Origin: Serpentinimonas raichei
GTDB taxonomy: Bacteria; Pseudomonadota; Gammaproteobacteria; Burkholderiales; Burkholderiaceae_C
Direction of reading: 5' to 3'
Assembly: GCF_000828895.1 (NCBI RefSeq)
Contig: NZ_AP014568.1
Location: 2,425,858-2,489,857 of the forward strand
Length of the DNA stretch: 64,000 nucleotides
Both the position numbers and the translations under genes were made by a program. A model generated the notes under the pieces. It was not told where the DNA came from. It ran no database searches and worked only from the letters and a program-made list of their open reading frames with translations. Below are positions 17,200 through 25,474 of the stretch, piece by piece. Within the stretch, counting starts at the first letter, position 1. Each line of letters opens with the position of its first letter.

Positions 17200-18294
17200 A
17201 TGGCCGACACTTTTCCCAACCCGATGGGTTTATGCGGTTTCGAGTTTGTCGAATTCGCCTCCCCCGCGCCCCAGGTGCTGGAACCCTTGTTCGAGCAGAT
17301 GGGTTTTAGCCTGGTGGCGCGGCACCGCTCCAAAGACGTGCTGCTGTACCGCCAGGGCGGCATCAACTTCATCGTCAACCGCGAGCCCAAAAGCCTGGCG
17401 GGCTACTTCGCCGCCGAGCACGGCCCGAGCGCCTGCGGCTTGGCGTTTCGGGTCAAGGATGCGCACCGGGCCTACGCGCGGGCGCTCGAGCTGGGCGCGC
17501 AACCGGTTGAAATCCCCACCGGCCCGATGGAGCTGCGCCTGCCGGCCATCAAGGGCATCGGCGGCGCGCCGCTGTACCTGATCGACCGCTATGAAGAGGG
17601 CAAAAGCATTTACGACATCGATTTCGAATTCTTGCCCGGCTTTGCCGACCCCGCCAGCCGCCACCCCGTGGGCCACGGCTTCAAGCTGATCGACCACCTG
17701 ACGCACAACGTCTATCGCGGCCGCATGGCCTACTGGAGCGGCTTCTACGAAAAGCTGTTCAACTTCCGCGAAATCCGCTATTTCGACATCCAGGGCCAGC
17801 ACACCGGCCTGACCAGCCGCGCCATGACCGCCCCCGACGGCCTGATCCGCATTCCGCTCAACGAGGAGTCGGGCCGCAACGGTGGCCAGATCGAAGAGTT
17901 CCTGATGCAGTTCAACGGCGAAGGCATCCAGCACATCGCCTTGCTCACCGACGACATTCTGGCCAGCGTCGATGCGCTGCAACTGGCCGGCATTCCCCTG
18001 CTGAGCGCGCCCAACGACATCTACTACGAGATGCTGCAGCAGCGCCTGCCCGGCCACGGCGAGCCCACCGCCGAGCTGCAGGCGCGCGGCATCTTGCTCG
18101 ACGGCAGCACCGCCAATGGCGAAAAGCGTTTGTTGCTGCAAATTTTCAGCCAGACCCTGCTGGGCCCGGTGTTCTTCGAGTTCATCCAGCGCAAGGCCGA
18201 CGAGGGCTTTGGCGAGGGCAACTTCAAGGCCCTGTTCGAAAGCCTGGAGCGCGACCAGATGCGCCGGGGCGCGCTCCAAGTGGCCACTGCCTGA
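17200..18294 (+). CDS. hppD: 4-hydroxyphenylpyruvate dioxygenase
   Basis: Non-heme Fe(II) dioxygenase, 364 residues, converting 4-hydroxyphenylpyruvate to homogentisate in tyrosine degradation. It has two vicinal-oxygen-chelate domains; iron ligands are expected at the His in IDHLTHNVY, the His in [12 protein letters not shown] and the Glu in [11 protein letters not shown]. The C-terminal motif [14 protein letters not shown] is typical of the family. The ATG at 17200 ([16 protein letters not shown]) fits family starts; the in-frame upstream stretch from 17110 does not resemble it. The stop overlaps the phhB start by one base. Confidence 0.96.
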   Translation: MADTFPNPMGLCGFEFVEFASPAPQVLEPLFEQMGFSLVARHRSKDVLLYRQGGINFIVNREPKSLAGYFAAEHGPSACGLAFRVKDAHRAYARALELGAQPVEIPTGPMELRLPAIKGIGGAPLYLIDRYEEGKSIYDIDFEFLPGFADPASRHPVGHGFKLIDHLTHNVYRGRMAYWSGFYEKLFNFREIRYFDIQGQHTGLTSRAMTAPDGLIRIPLNEESGRNGGQIEEFLMQFNGEGIQHIALLTDDILASVDALQLAGIPLLSAPNDIYYEMLQQRLPGHGEPTAELQARGILLDGSTANGEKRLLLQIFSQTLLGPVFFEFIQRKADEGFGEGNFKALFESLERDQMRRGALQVATA

Positions 18295-18629
18295 TGCCGC
18301 ACCCAACACCCGAACCGGAGCCAACGTCCATGCACAAGCTCGAAGGCGCAGCCTTGCAAACCCAGCTCGACCGGCTGCCGCGCTGGCACTTCAACCCGGA
18401 GCGCCATGCGGTGGAGCGGCGTTTGGTATTCAGCGATTTCAACGCCGCCTTTGGCTTCATGAGCCGGGTCGCCTTGGCCGCCGAGCAACGCAACCACCAC
18501 CCCGAGTGGGCCAACGTCTACAACCGGGTCGAGATCGCCTTCACCACCCACGAGGCGGGCGGGCTGAGCCTGCGCGACATCGAATTCGCGCTCTGGGTGG
18601 ACGGGGTGGCGTCCCACATGGGTGCCTGA
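18294..18629 (+). CDS. phhB: 4a-hydroxytetrahydrobiopterin dehydratase
   Basis: Pterin-4a-carbinolamine dehydratase, 111 residues, regenerating the pterin cofactor of phenylalanine hydroxylase. The family signature is complete: EQRNHHPEWANVYNRVEI followed by FTTHEAGGLSLRD, containing the His-His pair and the later His and Asp. The start ATG overlaps the hppD stop (TGATG), indicating translational coupling; an internal ATG at 18330 (MHKLEG) would give a 99-residue protein closer to the usual length. No phenylalanine hydroxylase gene is present in the window. Confidence 0.92.
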   Translation: MPHPTPEPEPTSMHKLEGAALQTQLDRLPRWHFNPERHAVERRLVFSDFNAAFGFMSRVALAAEQRNHHPEWANVYNRVEIAFTTHEAGGLSLRDIEFALWVDGVASHMGA

Positions 18630-18697
18630 CAGACCCCGGTCTGGCCGATCTTCACCATGCCCATTGCCAGTCAGGACGACCCGTCCGCAGCGCTTCC

Positions 18698-19192
18698 ATG
18701 TCTAAAACTGTGATGCAAGCGCCTGCCAACGGCCCATCATCCGGCGGGCTGCCGGATTTGTATGCCGAACCGGGGCACCTGATCCGGCGCGCGCACCAGA
18801 CCGCCGTGGCGGTGTTTTACGAGGTGCAGGGCCGACAAGTCACGCCGGTTCAGTACGCCATCCTGCGGGCTTTGTTTGAGCACCCCGGCATCGATCAGGT
18901 GACTTTGGCCGGGCTGGTCGATCTGGACACCTCAACCGCGGCCGACATTGCGGTTCGGCTGGAGCAAAAAGGCTGGATCGTGCGCGAGCGTTTGCCACGG
19001 AGGCAGCGCAGCCTGTTCTTGACCGAAGACGGCCGGGGCGTATTGCTCGCCATGCTGCAGCGGGCCGATGCCATGAGCCGGCAATTGCTGCAGCCGCTGG
19101 AAGCGGATGAACAGGCCGAGTTGATGCGCCTGTTGCGCAAATTTCTGCGTTGGCCCAGCCAGACAGAGGCCGCGCTTCGGGATAACCCCTAA
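18698..19192 (+). CDS. MarR-family transcriptional regulator
   Basis: Dimeric winged-helix regulator, 164 residues. The helix-turn-helix lies at about residues 60-90 (TLAGLVDLDTSTAADIAVRL), followed by the wing with basic residues RERLPRRQRS and LFLTEDG, the usual MarR arrangement. MarR proteins near aromatic degradation genes often bind phenolic acids or their CoA thioesters. This gene points toward the vanA-like oxygenase gene but is now separated from it by the IS110 element. It might bind the palindrome in the vanA promoter; this is inference. Confidence 0.88.
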   Translation: MSKTVMQAPANGPSSGGLPDLYAEPGHLIRRAHQTAVAVFYEVQGRQVTPVQYAILRALFEHPGIDQVTLAGLVDLDTSTAADIAVRLEQKGWIVRERLPRRQRSLFLTEDGRGVLLAMLQRADAMSRQLLQPLEADEQAELMRLLRKFLRWPSQTEAALRDNP

Positions 19193-19224
19193 CTCTCATG
19201 AATCCTGCGCGACACCCCGGACGA

Positions 19225-19234
19225 TGGAAGACAC
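19225..19234 (+). repeat. Left inverted repeat of the IS110 element
   Basis: TGGAAGACAC, perfect inverted match to 20800-20809. It lies 33 bp after the MarR stop. Confidence 0.7.
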
Positions 19235-19496
19235 TGAGGGGGTGTGCGGGCGAGCTTGGGTAGAGGTCGGTCAAACCTTTGATGGCACATTGACCGCGAT
19301 TCCTAACTTGACCCGCCGCCGACCACTCGTACCCTGGATTGCCTGCGGGCGCTGCCCTGACCCAGTCGGATCAGTGCATGCCTGACAGCCCACATTAAAT
19401 GGAGCCGCCGGGCTTGCCCGGCAGGCCGTTGGTCTGCGGCACCCATGCTTGCCCTGCACGCTTGTGATTATCGTTCAAGCTGCTAGGAGAGATGCA
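19235..19496 (+). ncRNA. Non-coding left end of IS110 element, candidate bridge RNA
   Basis: This 262-base stretch has no credible ORF and sits where IS110-group elements encode the bridge RNA that pairs with target and donor DNA. It contains a strong hairpin, GCCGGGC-TT-GCCCGGC at 19407-19422, and further GC-rich inverted segments at 19340-19400. The ribosome binding site of the transposase (TAGGAGAG, 19484-19491) lies at its 3' end. The RNA boundaries and the target and donor loops could not be assigned. Confidence 0.4.
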
Positions 19497-20729
19497 ATGG
19501 ATTTGACCCCGATGCACAAGCGCGTGCTCGCGCTCGATGTTCACCAAGCCAAGATCACCGCGTGTGCCGTCGTCGAGCACGATGACGGCCGCGTGCAGGT
19601 GACCAAGCGCGACTTTGGTGCCTTCAAGCGTGATCGGCGCGCCTTGGCGCAGTGGGCGCTGCAAATCGCACCCGAGGTAGTGGTCATGGAGAGCACGGGC
19701 GTGTACTGGAAGAGCCCGTTTGCGGCACTGGAGGCGGTGGGCATCATCGCTTGGGTGGTCAACGCAAGGCACGTCAAGGCCGTGCCCGGTCGCAAGACCG
19801 ACATGGCCGATGCGCAGTGGCTGGCCACGCTGGCGCGTGCGGGGCTGCTGCGCGCCTCGTTCATCCCTCCCCAGCTCATGCGCCAACTGCGCTTGGTTGC
19901 ACGCCAGCGGCAAAAGCTGGTGGGCATGTGCAGCGCCGAGAAGAACCGGCTGCACAAGGTGCTGGTGGATGCGGGCATTCGCCTCAACGTGCTGGTCTCC
20001 GACATCCACGGCAGCAGTGCGCGTGCGATGATCAAGGCGCTGATTGTCGGCCAGCCCATGCACGAGGTGCTCGATCACAAGGGGCGGCTGCGTGCCAGCC
20101 GAGACGAGTTGTTCGAGGCCCTATGCACCGAGCAGTTCAGCGCCGCGCACCGCTTCGTAGCCGATGAGATCATGCAGCACATCGAGTCTCTGGAGCGGCG
20201 CATAGCGGGCTTTGATCGGTACTTGCTCGAAGGTCTGCGGCCCTGGCGGGCGCAACTGACGCTGCTGCAAACCATTCCCGGCATCGACGAGCAGGGCGCG
20301 GCCATGCTGCTGGTAGAGATTGGCGCAGACATGAGCGTCTTTGGCAGCGCTGAGCGCCTGGCTAGCTGGGTCGGCATTTGCCCGGGCAACAACGAGAGCG
20401 CGGGCAAGCGCAAGTGCGGGCGCATCCGCAAGGGCAACGCTTGGGTGCGAAGGCTGTTGTGCGAGTTTTCCCAAGCTGCGGCTCGAACGCGCTGTGCGCT
20501 CAAGGCCAAGTTCGATGCGCTGACTATCCGCAAGGGGCGCAAGAAGTCCATCATCGCGCTGGCGCACAAGATGCTGCGCACCATCTACGCCATGCTCACC
20601 CATGGCACCCACTACCGGGACAAGGAGGTTGATTATGAGGCGCTCAACGTCGAGCGCAACGCCCCACGCTGGATGAAGATGCTGCTCAAACACGGCTTCA
20701 TCACCAATCCCGCAGCCGCAGCCGCCTGA
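19497..20729 (+). CDS. IS110-family transposase (DEDD recombinase)
   Basis: Recombinase, 410 residues. The N-terminal RuvC-like DEDD domain shows Asp in ALDVHQAK (about residue 14), Glu in VMESTGVYW (about 62) and the paired Asp in KTDMADAQWLA (about 100-104). The C-terminal Transposase_20 domain shows LQTIPGIDEQGAAMLLVEIG and the region with the catalytic serine, GNNESAGKRKCGRIRKGN. Both domains look intact and the frame is open, so the element may be functional. The ATG at 19497 is 5 bp after a good ribosome binding site. An ATG-less upstream extension to 19449 has no such support. Confidence 0.93.
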   Translation: MDLTPMHKRVLALDVHQAKITACAVVEHDDGRVQVTKRDFGAFKRDRRALAQWALQIAPEVVVMESTGVYWKSPFAALEAVGIIAWVVNARHVKAVPGRKTDMADAQWLATLARAGLLRASFIPPQLMRQLRLVARQRQKLVGMCSAEKNRLHKVLVDAGIRLNVLVSDIHGSSARAMIKALIVGQPMHEVLDHKGRLRASRDELFEALCTEQFSAAHRFVADEIMQHIESLERRIAGFDRYLLEGLRPWRAQLTLLQTIPGIDEQGAAMLLVEIGADMSVFGSAERLASWVGICPGNNESAGKRKCGRIRKGNAWVRRLLCEFSQAAARTRCALKAKFDALTIRKGRKKSIIALAHKMLRTIYAMLTHGTHYRDKEVDYEALNVERNAPRWMKMLLKHGFITNPAAAAA

Positions 20730-20799
20730 GGCTGACCTACCCGCTGATCTCGCGGCCCCGGCCAGCCTGAGGTCAGGATGAGTCTCGGCTGCTGGTGGG

Positions 20800-20809
20800 G
20801 TGTCTTCCA
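20800..20809 (-). repeat. Right inverted repeat of the IS110 element
   Basis: GTGTCTTCCA on the plus strand, the exact reverse complement of 19225-19234. It ends 16 bp before the -35 box of the vanA-like promoter, so the insertion left that promoter intact. Confidence 0.7.
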
Positions 20810-20825
20810 CATTAACGCAAGGCCC

Positions 20826-20854
20826 TTGATCTGGGGCCTTGGATTCGCTACAGT
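20826..20854 (+). promoter_or_regulatory. Predicted sigma70 promoter of the vanA-like gene
   Basis: TTGATC (20826-20831), a 17-base spacer, and TACAGT (20849-20854). The predicted start point, near 20861, falls at the edge of the palindrome described in the next entry. Confidence 0.45.
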
Positions 20855-20861
20855 GGCATTC

Positions 20862-20877
20862 ATTCAGTATGCTGAAT
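20862..20877. promoter_or_regulatory. Palindromic operator candidate upstream of the vanA-like gene
   Basis: Perfect inverted repeat ATTCAG-TATG-CTGAAT just downstream of the predicted transcription start and 12 bp before the start codon. A bound repressor would block elongation or promoter clearance. The MarR regulator encoded at 18698-19192 is the nearest candidate ligand-responsive repressor; this link is inference. Confidence 0.55.
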
Positions 20878-20889
20878 AAAGGAGTTTTC

Positions 20890-21930
20890 ATGTTCCTCAA
20901 AAATACTTGGTACGTGGCCTGCAACGCCCACGAGATCGATGAGCGCCTGCTCGGGCGCACCATCTGCAACCAAAAAATCGTGTTCTACCGCGACGAGCAC
21001 GGGCAGGTGGCGGCGCTGGAGGACTTTTGTCCGCACCGGGGCGCGCCGCTCTCGTTGGGCAAGCTGTGCCAGGGCAAGCTGACGTGCGGCTACCACGGGC
21101 TGGAAATGGGCCGCGACGGCCACACGGTGGCCATGCCGGGGCAGCGCGTGCAAAAATTTCCCGCCATCAAAAGCTACCCGGTGCAGGAGCGCTATGGCTT
21201 CATCTGGGTCTGGCCCGGCGACGCCAGCCTGGCCGATCCGTCCCAGATTCCCCACATGGCTTGGTATGACAACCCGCAGTGGGCCTACGGCGGTGGGACC
21301 TACCACGTGCGCGCCGACTACCGCCTGATGATCGACAACCTGATGGACCTCACGCACGAGACCTACGTGCACTCGACCAGCATCGGGCAGCCGGAGATCG
21401 ACGAAACCCCGTGCGAAACCACGGTCGAGGGGGAAGCGGTGGTGACCAGCCGCTTCATGCAGCGCATACCCGCGCCGCCGTTTTGGCGCGCCGCCCTGCG
21501 CGCCAAGGGGCTGGCCGACGAGGTGCCAGTGGACCGCTGGCAGATTTGCCGCTTCACCCCGCCCAGCCACGTGATGATCGAGGTCGGGGTGGCGCACGCC
21601 GGCCATGGCGGCTACGATGCGCCGGACGCGCACAAGGTGTATGCCGTGGTGGTGGATTTCATCACCCCCGAGACCGAGCATACGATGTGGTACCACTGGG
21701 GCATGGCGCGCCAGTTCAACCCAAACGATGCCGTCCTGACCGCACAAATTCGCGACGGCCAAGGCAAAATCTTTGCCGAAGATCTAGAAATGCTGGAGCG
21801 CCAGCAGCTCAACCTGAGCGCCCATCCGGCGCGCAAATTGCTCACCCTCAACATCGACGCCGGCGGGGCGCACGCGCGCCGCATCCTCGACCGTTTGCTG
21901 TCGGCCGAGCAGGCGGCGCTGCGCGCCTGA
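20890..21930 (+). CDS. vanA: Rieske aromatic O-demethylase oxygenase, VanA-like
   Basis: Oxygenase component, 346 residues, resembling vanillate O-demethylase oxygenase, which converts vanillate to protocatechuate and formaldehyde. The Rieske [2Fe-2S] ligands are CPHRG (about residues 47-49) and CGYHG (about 66-69). The mononuclear iron site is DNLMDLTHETYVH (about 150-162). The ATG at 20890 follows a good AAAGGAG site. A reductase (VanB) would be needed, but no reductase gene is adjacent, and the next gene runs in the opposite direction. Related demethylases act on other methoxyaromatics, so the substrate is probable rather than certain. Confidence 0.85.
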   Translation: MFLKNTWYVACNAHEIDERLLGRTICNQKIVFYRDEHGQVAALEDFCPHRGAPLSLGKLCQGKLTCGYHGLEMGRDGHTVAMPGQRVQKFPAIKSYPVQERYGFIWVWPGDASLADPSQIPHMAWYDNPQWAYGGGTYHVRADYRLMIDNLMDLTHETYVHSTSIGQPEIDETPCETTVEGEAVVTSRFMQRIPAPPFWRAALRAKGLADEVPVDRWQICRFTPPSHVMIEVGVAHAGHGGYDAPDAHKVYAVVVDFITPETEHTMWYHWGMARQFNPNDAVLTAQIRDGQGKIFAEDLEMLERQQLNLSAHPARKLLTLNIDAGGAHARRILDRLLSAEQAALRA

Positions 21931-21945
21931 AACGGTGCGCGGTCC

Positions 21946-22935
21946 TTAGTCTGCGGTGATGTTGCGCTCGCGCACGACGCGCCCGTAGCGCTCGCTGTCT
22001 GAGCGCGACAGCGCGAGGAACTGTGCCGGCGTCAAGGGCGTGGGTTCGGCGCCGAAGCCGCGGATCGGGTCGATCACGCCCTGCACCAGCAGCGCGCTGT
22101 TGATCGCGCGGTTGAGGCGCTCGACGATCGGTGCCGGCGTGCCAGGCGGAGCCCAGAAGCCATGCGAGGTGCCGACATCAAAATCGGCCAGCCCCAGTTC
22201 GCGCAAGGTCGAGACGTTGGAGAACTGCTCGACGCGGCGCTGCCCGGTCACGGCCAGCATGTTCAGTCGACCGGCGGCGCGCACATGCTGGAACGACACG
22301 CCCGGATCGAAGGCCCAGTCGACCGTGTTGGACAGCAGGGCTTGCACGACGTCGGCTGAGCCACGGTACGGGATGTGCGTGGCTTGGGTGTTGGTCGCGG
22401 CCAGCAGCATTTCGGCGGCGATGTGGGGCGAGCTGCCGTTGCCGGGCGAGCCGAAATTGAGGCGGCCCGGGTTGGCGCGCAGGTGGCGCAAGAAACCGGC
22501 GTAGTCGTCGAAGGGCAGGCCGGCGCGGGTGACCAAGAACAGCTCGAAACGCGCCGCCGCCGCCACCGGAACCATCTCGCGCAGCGGGTCGTAGGCCAAG
22601 CGCACCAGGTGCGGGCCGATGGCCATGGTGCTGCCAGCGATGAGCCCGAACGTATAGCCGTCGGGTGTGGCGGTGTGCAAGGCGTTGAGGCCAATCATGC
22701 CGGCACCGCCCGAGCGGTTTTCCACGACCACGGGCTGGCCCAGCGACTGCGAAATTTGTTGCCCTACCGACCGTGCCACGATGTCGGGTGTGCTGCCAGG
22801 AGCGAAGTTGACGAGCAGGCGCAGCGGCCGAGTCGGAAAAGATTGCGCCCACGCAGGCAGCAGCGGCGCGCTCAAGGCAAGCCCCGCGCCCAGAGCGAGC
22901 ATGTGGCGGCGGGAATGGCGAATGGGTGGGTTCAT
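21946..22935 (-). CDS. Bug-family (TctC-like) periplasmic substrate-binding protein
   Basis: Tripartite tricarboxylate transporter receptor-type protein, 329 residues, of a family greatly expanded in Burkholderiales. The signal peptide has twin arginines in a RHSRRHMLALGAG context followed by a hydrophobic stretch ending at AWAQ (about residue 31), so Tat or Sec export is possible. Family motifs: FPTRPLRLLVNFAPGSTPD and VVENRSGGAGMIG. No TctA/TctB membrane genes are nearby, as is common for orphan Bug proteins. The ligand is probably a carboxylate, perhaps an aromatic acid given the neighbours. It ends 15 bp from the convergent vanA-like gene. Confidence 0.9.
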   Translation of the reverse strand: MNPPIRHSRRHMLALGAGLALSAPLLPAWAQSFPTRPLRLLVNFAPGSTPDIVARSVGQQISQSLGQPVVVENRSGGAGMIGLNALHTATPDGYTFGLIAGSTMAIGPHLVRLAYDPLREMVPVAAAARFELFLVTRAGLPFDDYAGFLRHLRANPGRLNFGSPGNGSSPHIAAEMLLAATNTQATHIPYRGSADVVQALLSNTVDWAFDPGVSFQHVRAAGRLNMLAVTGQRRVEQFSNVSTLRELGLADFDVGTSHGFWAPPGTPAPIVERLNRAINSALLVQGVIDPIRGFGAEPTPLTPAQFLALSRSDSERYGRVVRERNITAD

Positions 22936-22947
22936 GTTTGTCTCCGT

Positions 22948-22967
22948 GCGCCAGTCAGAGCTGGCGC
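22948..22967 (-). promoter_or_regulatory. Inverted repeat in the leader of the Bug-protein gene
   Basis: GCGCCAG-TCAGAG-CTGGCGC lies 12 bp before the start codon of the Bug gene, next to its GGAGACAAAC ribosome binding site. It could be an operator or a translation-affecting hairpin. The rest of the intergenic stretch up to 23155 shows no gene or clear signal. Confidence 0.35.
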
Positions 22968-23155
22968 GTTGTGGTGAAAGAAAGGGTCACACATTGAAGG
23001 ATCAGCCAGCCGGGCCGGTCTTGATCTGCCTCAATTCAAGTCAACCTACCATGAAAACCGACCCAGTCCGCTCGCTTTGGACGGCAACAGATGAAGGGTG
23101 GCCTGCTAGGCGGTCGGGTGTGGGGTGGATTCATGGTCAACCGGGCAACGGCTGG

Positions 23156-24610
23156 TCAAAACGGGTAGTGGCGCGGCGTGGTTTGCAGGGTGATCCAGCG
23201 CAGTTCGGTGAACTCGGCCACCCCGGCCTTGCCGCCAAAGCGACCCAGCCCCGAGCCCTTGACGCCGCCAAAGGGCATCTGCGCCTCGTCGTGCACCGTG
23301 GGGCCGTTGACGTGGCAAATGCCGGAATCGATCTGGCGCGCCACGTTGAAGGCGCGCGCGAGGTCGGCGCCGAAAACGGCGGCCGAGAGGCCGTATTCGT
23401 TGTCGTTGGCGCAGGCCACGGCCTGCTGCGTGTCTTTGACGCGCACGATGCACTTGACCGGGCCGAAGGTCTCTTCGTGGTAGATGCGCATGGCCGGCGT
23501 CACGTGGTCGAGCAAGGTGGCCGGCATCAGGGTGCTGTCGGCCTTGCCGCCGCAGAGCAGCTTGGCGCCTTTGGCCAGGGCGTCGTCGATCAACTCGTTG
23601 CAGTGGTGCACGGTGTGCATGCCGATCACCGAGCCCAGCACCACCGGCTCGGGCTTGCGCGGGTCGCCCAGTGGCAGCGCCTTGGCCTTGTCGGCAAAGC
23701 GGCGCACGAACTCGTCGGCCACTTTCTGATCGACGATCACGCGCTCGGTGCTCATGCAGATCTGGCCGCTGTTGGCAAAGCAGCCAAAGGCAGCGGCGTT
23801 GACGGCGTCTTCAAGGTCGGCGTCGTCGAGCACGATCAGCGGCGCCTTGCCGCCGAGTTCGAGCACCACCGGCTTGAGATGGCGCGCGCAGGTGACGGCG
23901 ATGATTTTGCCAACCCGGGTGCTGCCGGTGAAATTGACGCGCCGCACCGCCGGGTGCGCGATCATGGCATCGACCACCTCGGCGGCATCGGCCGGGGCAT
24001 TGGTGAGGTAGTTGACGACGCCGGGCGCAAAGCCCGCTTCCTGGAAGGCTTCGACGATCAGGGCGTGGGTGCGCGGGCAGTTTTCGCTGCCCTTGAGCAC
24101 CACCGTGTTGCCGCACGCCAGCGGGGTGGCGATGGCGCGCACGCCCAGAATGACGGGCGCATTCCACGGCGCGATGCCCAGCACCACCCCGGCCGGCTGG
24201 CGCATGCCCATGGCCAAGCTGCCGGGTACGTCGGACGGAATCACCTCGCCGGCCACTTGGGTGGTGAGCGAAGCGGCTTCGCGGATCATGCCCGCAGCCA
24301 GCATCACGTTGAAGCCCCCCCACGGGCCCGTGGCGCCGGTTTCGGCGGCCATGGCCTCGATGAAGGCCGGGGTTTTGGCTTGCAGGGCATCGGCGGCCTT
24401 GAGCAGCAGCGCACGGCGTGCGTTGGGCCCGACTTGGCTCCAGCTTTTGAAGGCTTCGGCGGCGGCTTCCACGGCCAGCACCGCGTCGGCGGGCGAGGCC
24501 GCCGGGGCCCGTGTGGCCACGGTGCCGTCGAGCGGGTTGCGGCGCTCGAAGGTGGCGCCGCGCTCGGCGCTCACTTTGAGGCCGTTGATCAACATAGATA
24601 AATCAGACAT
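23156..24610 (-). CDS. Aldehyde dehydrogenase, vanillin/salicylaldehyde type
   Basis: NAD(P)-dependent aldehyde dehydrogenase, 484 residues, cytoplasmic. Motifs: PWNAPVILGVRAIATPLACGNTVV (start of the cofactor fold, near residues 150-172), FTGSTRVGK, the catalytic Glu in LELGGKAPLIV (about 255) and catalytic Cys in NSGQICMSTERV (about 288). The overall pattern resembles vanillin and salicylaldehyde dehydrogenases (Vdh/NahF). It is the last gene behind the livHMGF-type importer (69 bp after livF). With the VanA-like enzyme nearby it could oxidise vanillin to vanillate; the substrate is inferred. Confidence 0.88.
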   Translation of the reverse strand: MSDLSMLINGLKVSAERGATFERRNPLDGTVATRAPAASPADAVLAVEAAAEAFKSWSQVGPNARRALLLKAADALQAKTPAFIEAMAAETGATGPWGGFNVMLAAGMIREAASLTTQVAGEVIPSDVPGSLAMGMRQPAGVVLGIAPWNAPVILGVRAIATPLACGNTVVLKGSENCPRTHALIVEAFQEAGFAPGVVNYLTNAPADAAEVVDAMIAHPAVRRVNFTGSTRVGKIIAVTCARHLKPVVLELGGKAPLIVLDDADLEDAVNAAAFGCFANSGQICMSTERVIVDQKVADEFVRRFADKAKALPLGDPRKPEPVVLGSVIGMHTVHHCNELIDDALAKGAKLLCGGKADSTLMPATLLDHVTPAMRIYHEETFGPVKCIVRVKDTQQAVACANDNEYGLSAAVFGADLARAFNVARQIDSGICHVNGPTVHDEAQMPFGGVKGSGLGRFGGKAGVAEFTELRWITLQTTPRHYPF

Positions 24611-24679
24611 TTTGGGCTCCAGATAAAACAGCGATAAAAAATGACGATGGGGTGGGGCAGATCGAATTCGGGCCTGCGT

Positions 24680-25474
24680 CTACGCAGCGGCCTTGGCGGC
24701 CGCTGCTGCCCGAGGTGTGGCGGGGGCCGCAGCGGCACCGAGGTAGGCCTCACGGATCACGCTCGAGCGCGCCAGCAATTTGGCCGCTCCGCTGGCGACC
24801 AGCGTGCCGCGCTCCATCACATAGCCGCGGTCGGCCACCGCCAGCGCCTTTTTTACGTTTTGCTCCACCATCAGCACGGTGGTGCCGTTGTCGGCGATGC
24901 GGCGTGCAATGTGCAGCAATTCATCGACCATGCGCGGCGCTAGGCCGAGCGAGGGTTCATCGAGCATCAACAGCCGGGGCGCACTCATCATGGCGCGCGC
25001 CACCGCCACCATCTGCTGCTCGCCACCGCTCATGGTGCCGGCCAGTTGGCTGGCGCGCTCCTTGAGTTTGGGGAAGTCGATGAAGGCCTGATCTAGGCGC
25101 TGGGCGCGCAGGCCCTTGGGCACCAGCCAGCCGCCCAGCTCCAAGTTCTCGCGCACCGTCAACTGCGGGAACAGTTGGCGGCCTTCGGGCACCAGCACGA
25201 CCCCGGAGCGGACGATTTCATGCGTTTTGCTGGGCAGCTCGGCATCATCGAGCCAGACGTGGCCGCTGCGCCCGATCAGGCCGTTGAGGGCCTTGAGCAG
25301 GGTCGATTTGCCCGCTCCGTTGGGGCCCAGGATCACGGTCAGGCCGGGCAGCACCTCGAGCGACAGGTTGCGCAGCACCAGAAAATTCCCATAGCCGGCG
25401 CTCAAATCCTCGACCCACAGGCGGGCGGCGGCCTGCTCGTTCAGGTTGAAGGGGGTGTTGCGGTACCACATCAT
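24680..25474 (-). CDS. livF: Branched-chain-type ABC transporter ATPase, LivF-like
   Basis: Second ATPase of a HAAT-family importer, 264 residues. Walker A GPNGAGKS (about residues 52-59), Q-loop VLVPEGRQLFPQLTV, signature MSGGEQQM, Walker B LLMLDEPSLGLAP and switch His region are all present. The C-terminus carries an alanine-rich tail. The ATG overlaps the livG stop in an ATGA arrangement. Grouping with an aldehyde dehydrogenase and an AraC regulator suggests uptake of an aromatic compound rather than amino acids. Confidence 0.9.
   Translation of the reverse strand: MMWYRNTPFNLNEQAAARLWVEDLSAGYGNFLVLRNLSLEVLPGLTVILGPNGAGKSTLLKALNGLIGRSGHVWLDDAELPSKTHEIVRSGVVLVPEGRQLFPQLTVRENLELGGWLVPKGLRAQRLDQAFIDFPKLKERASQLAGTMSGGEQQMVAVARAMMSAPRLLMLDEPSLGLAPRMVDELLHIARRIADNGTTVLMVEQNVKKALAVADRGYVMERGTLVASGAAKLLARSSVIREAYLGAAAAPATPRAAAAAKAAA

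Larger units (their letters stand above)
19225..20809 (+). mobile_element. IS110-family insertion sequence
   Basis: The element, about 1.6 kb, lies between the MarR and vanA-like genes and carries one transposase gene. Its limits are set by a perfect 10-bp inverted repeat, TGGAAGACAC at 19225-19234 and its complement at 20800-20809; the true ends may lie a few bases outside. About 260 bp of non-coding DNA precede the transposase and only about 70 bp follow it. A long left end is the IS110-group layout, whereas subterminal inverted repeats are better known from the IS1111 group. No obvious target duplication was seen, as expected for this family. Confidence 0.82.

Noticed and set aside
18630..18643. 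CAGACC-CC-GGTCTG inverted repeat after phhB as a terminator
   Set aside because: Loop of two bases and no following T run; it could be chance in GC-rich DNA, so it is not listed as a feature.
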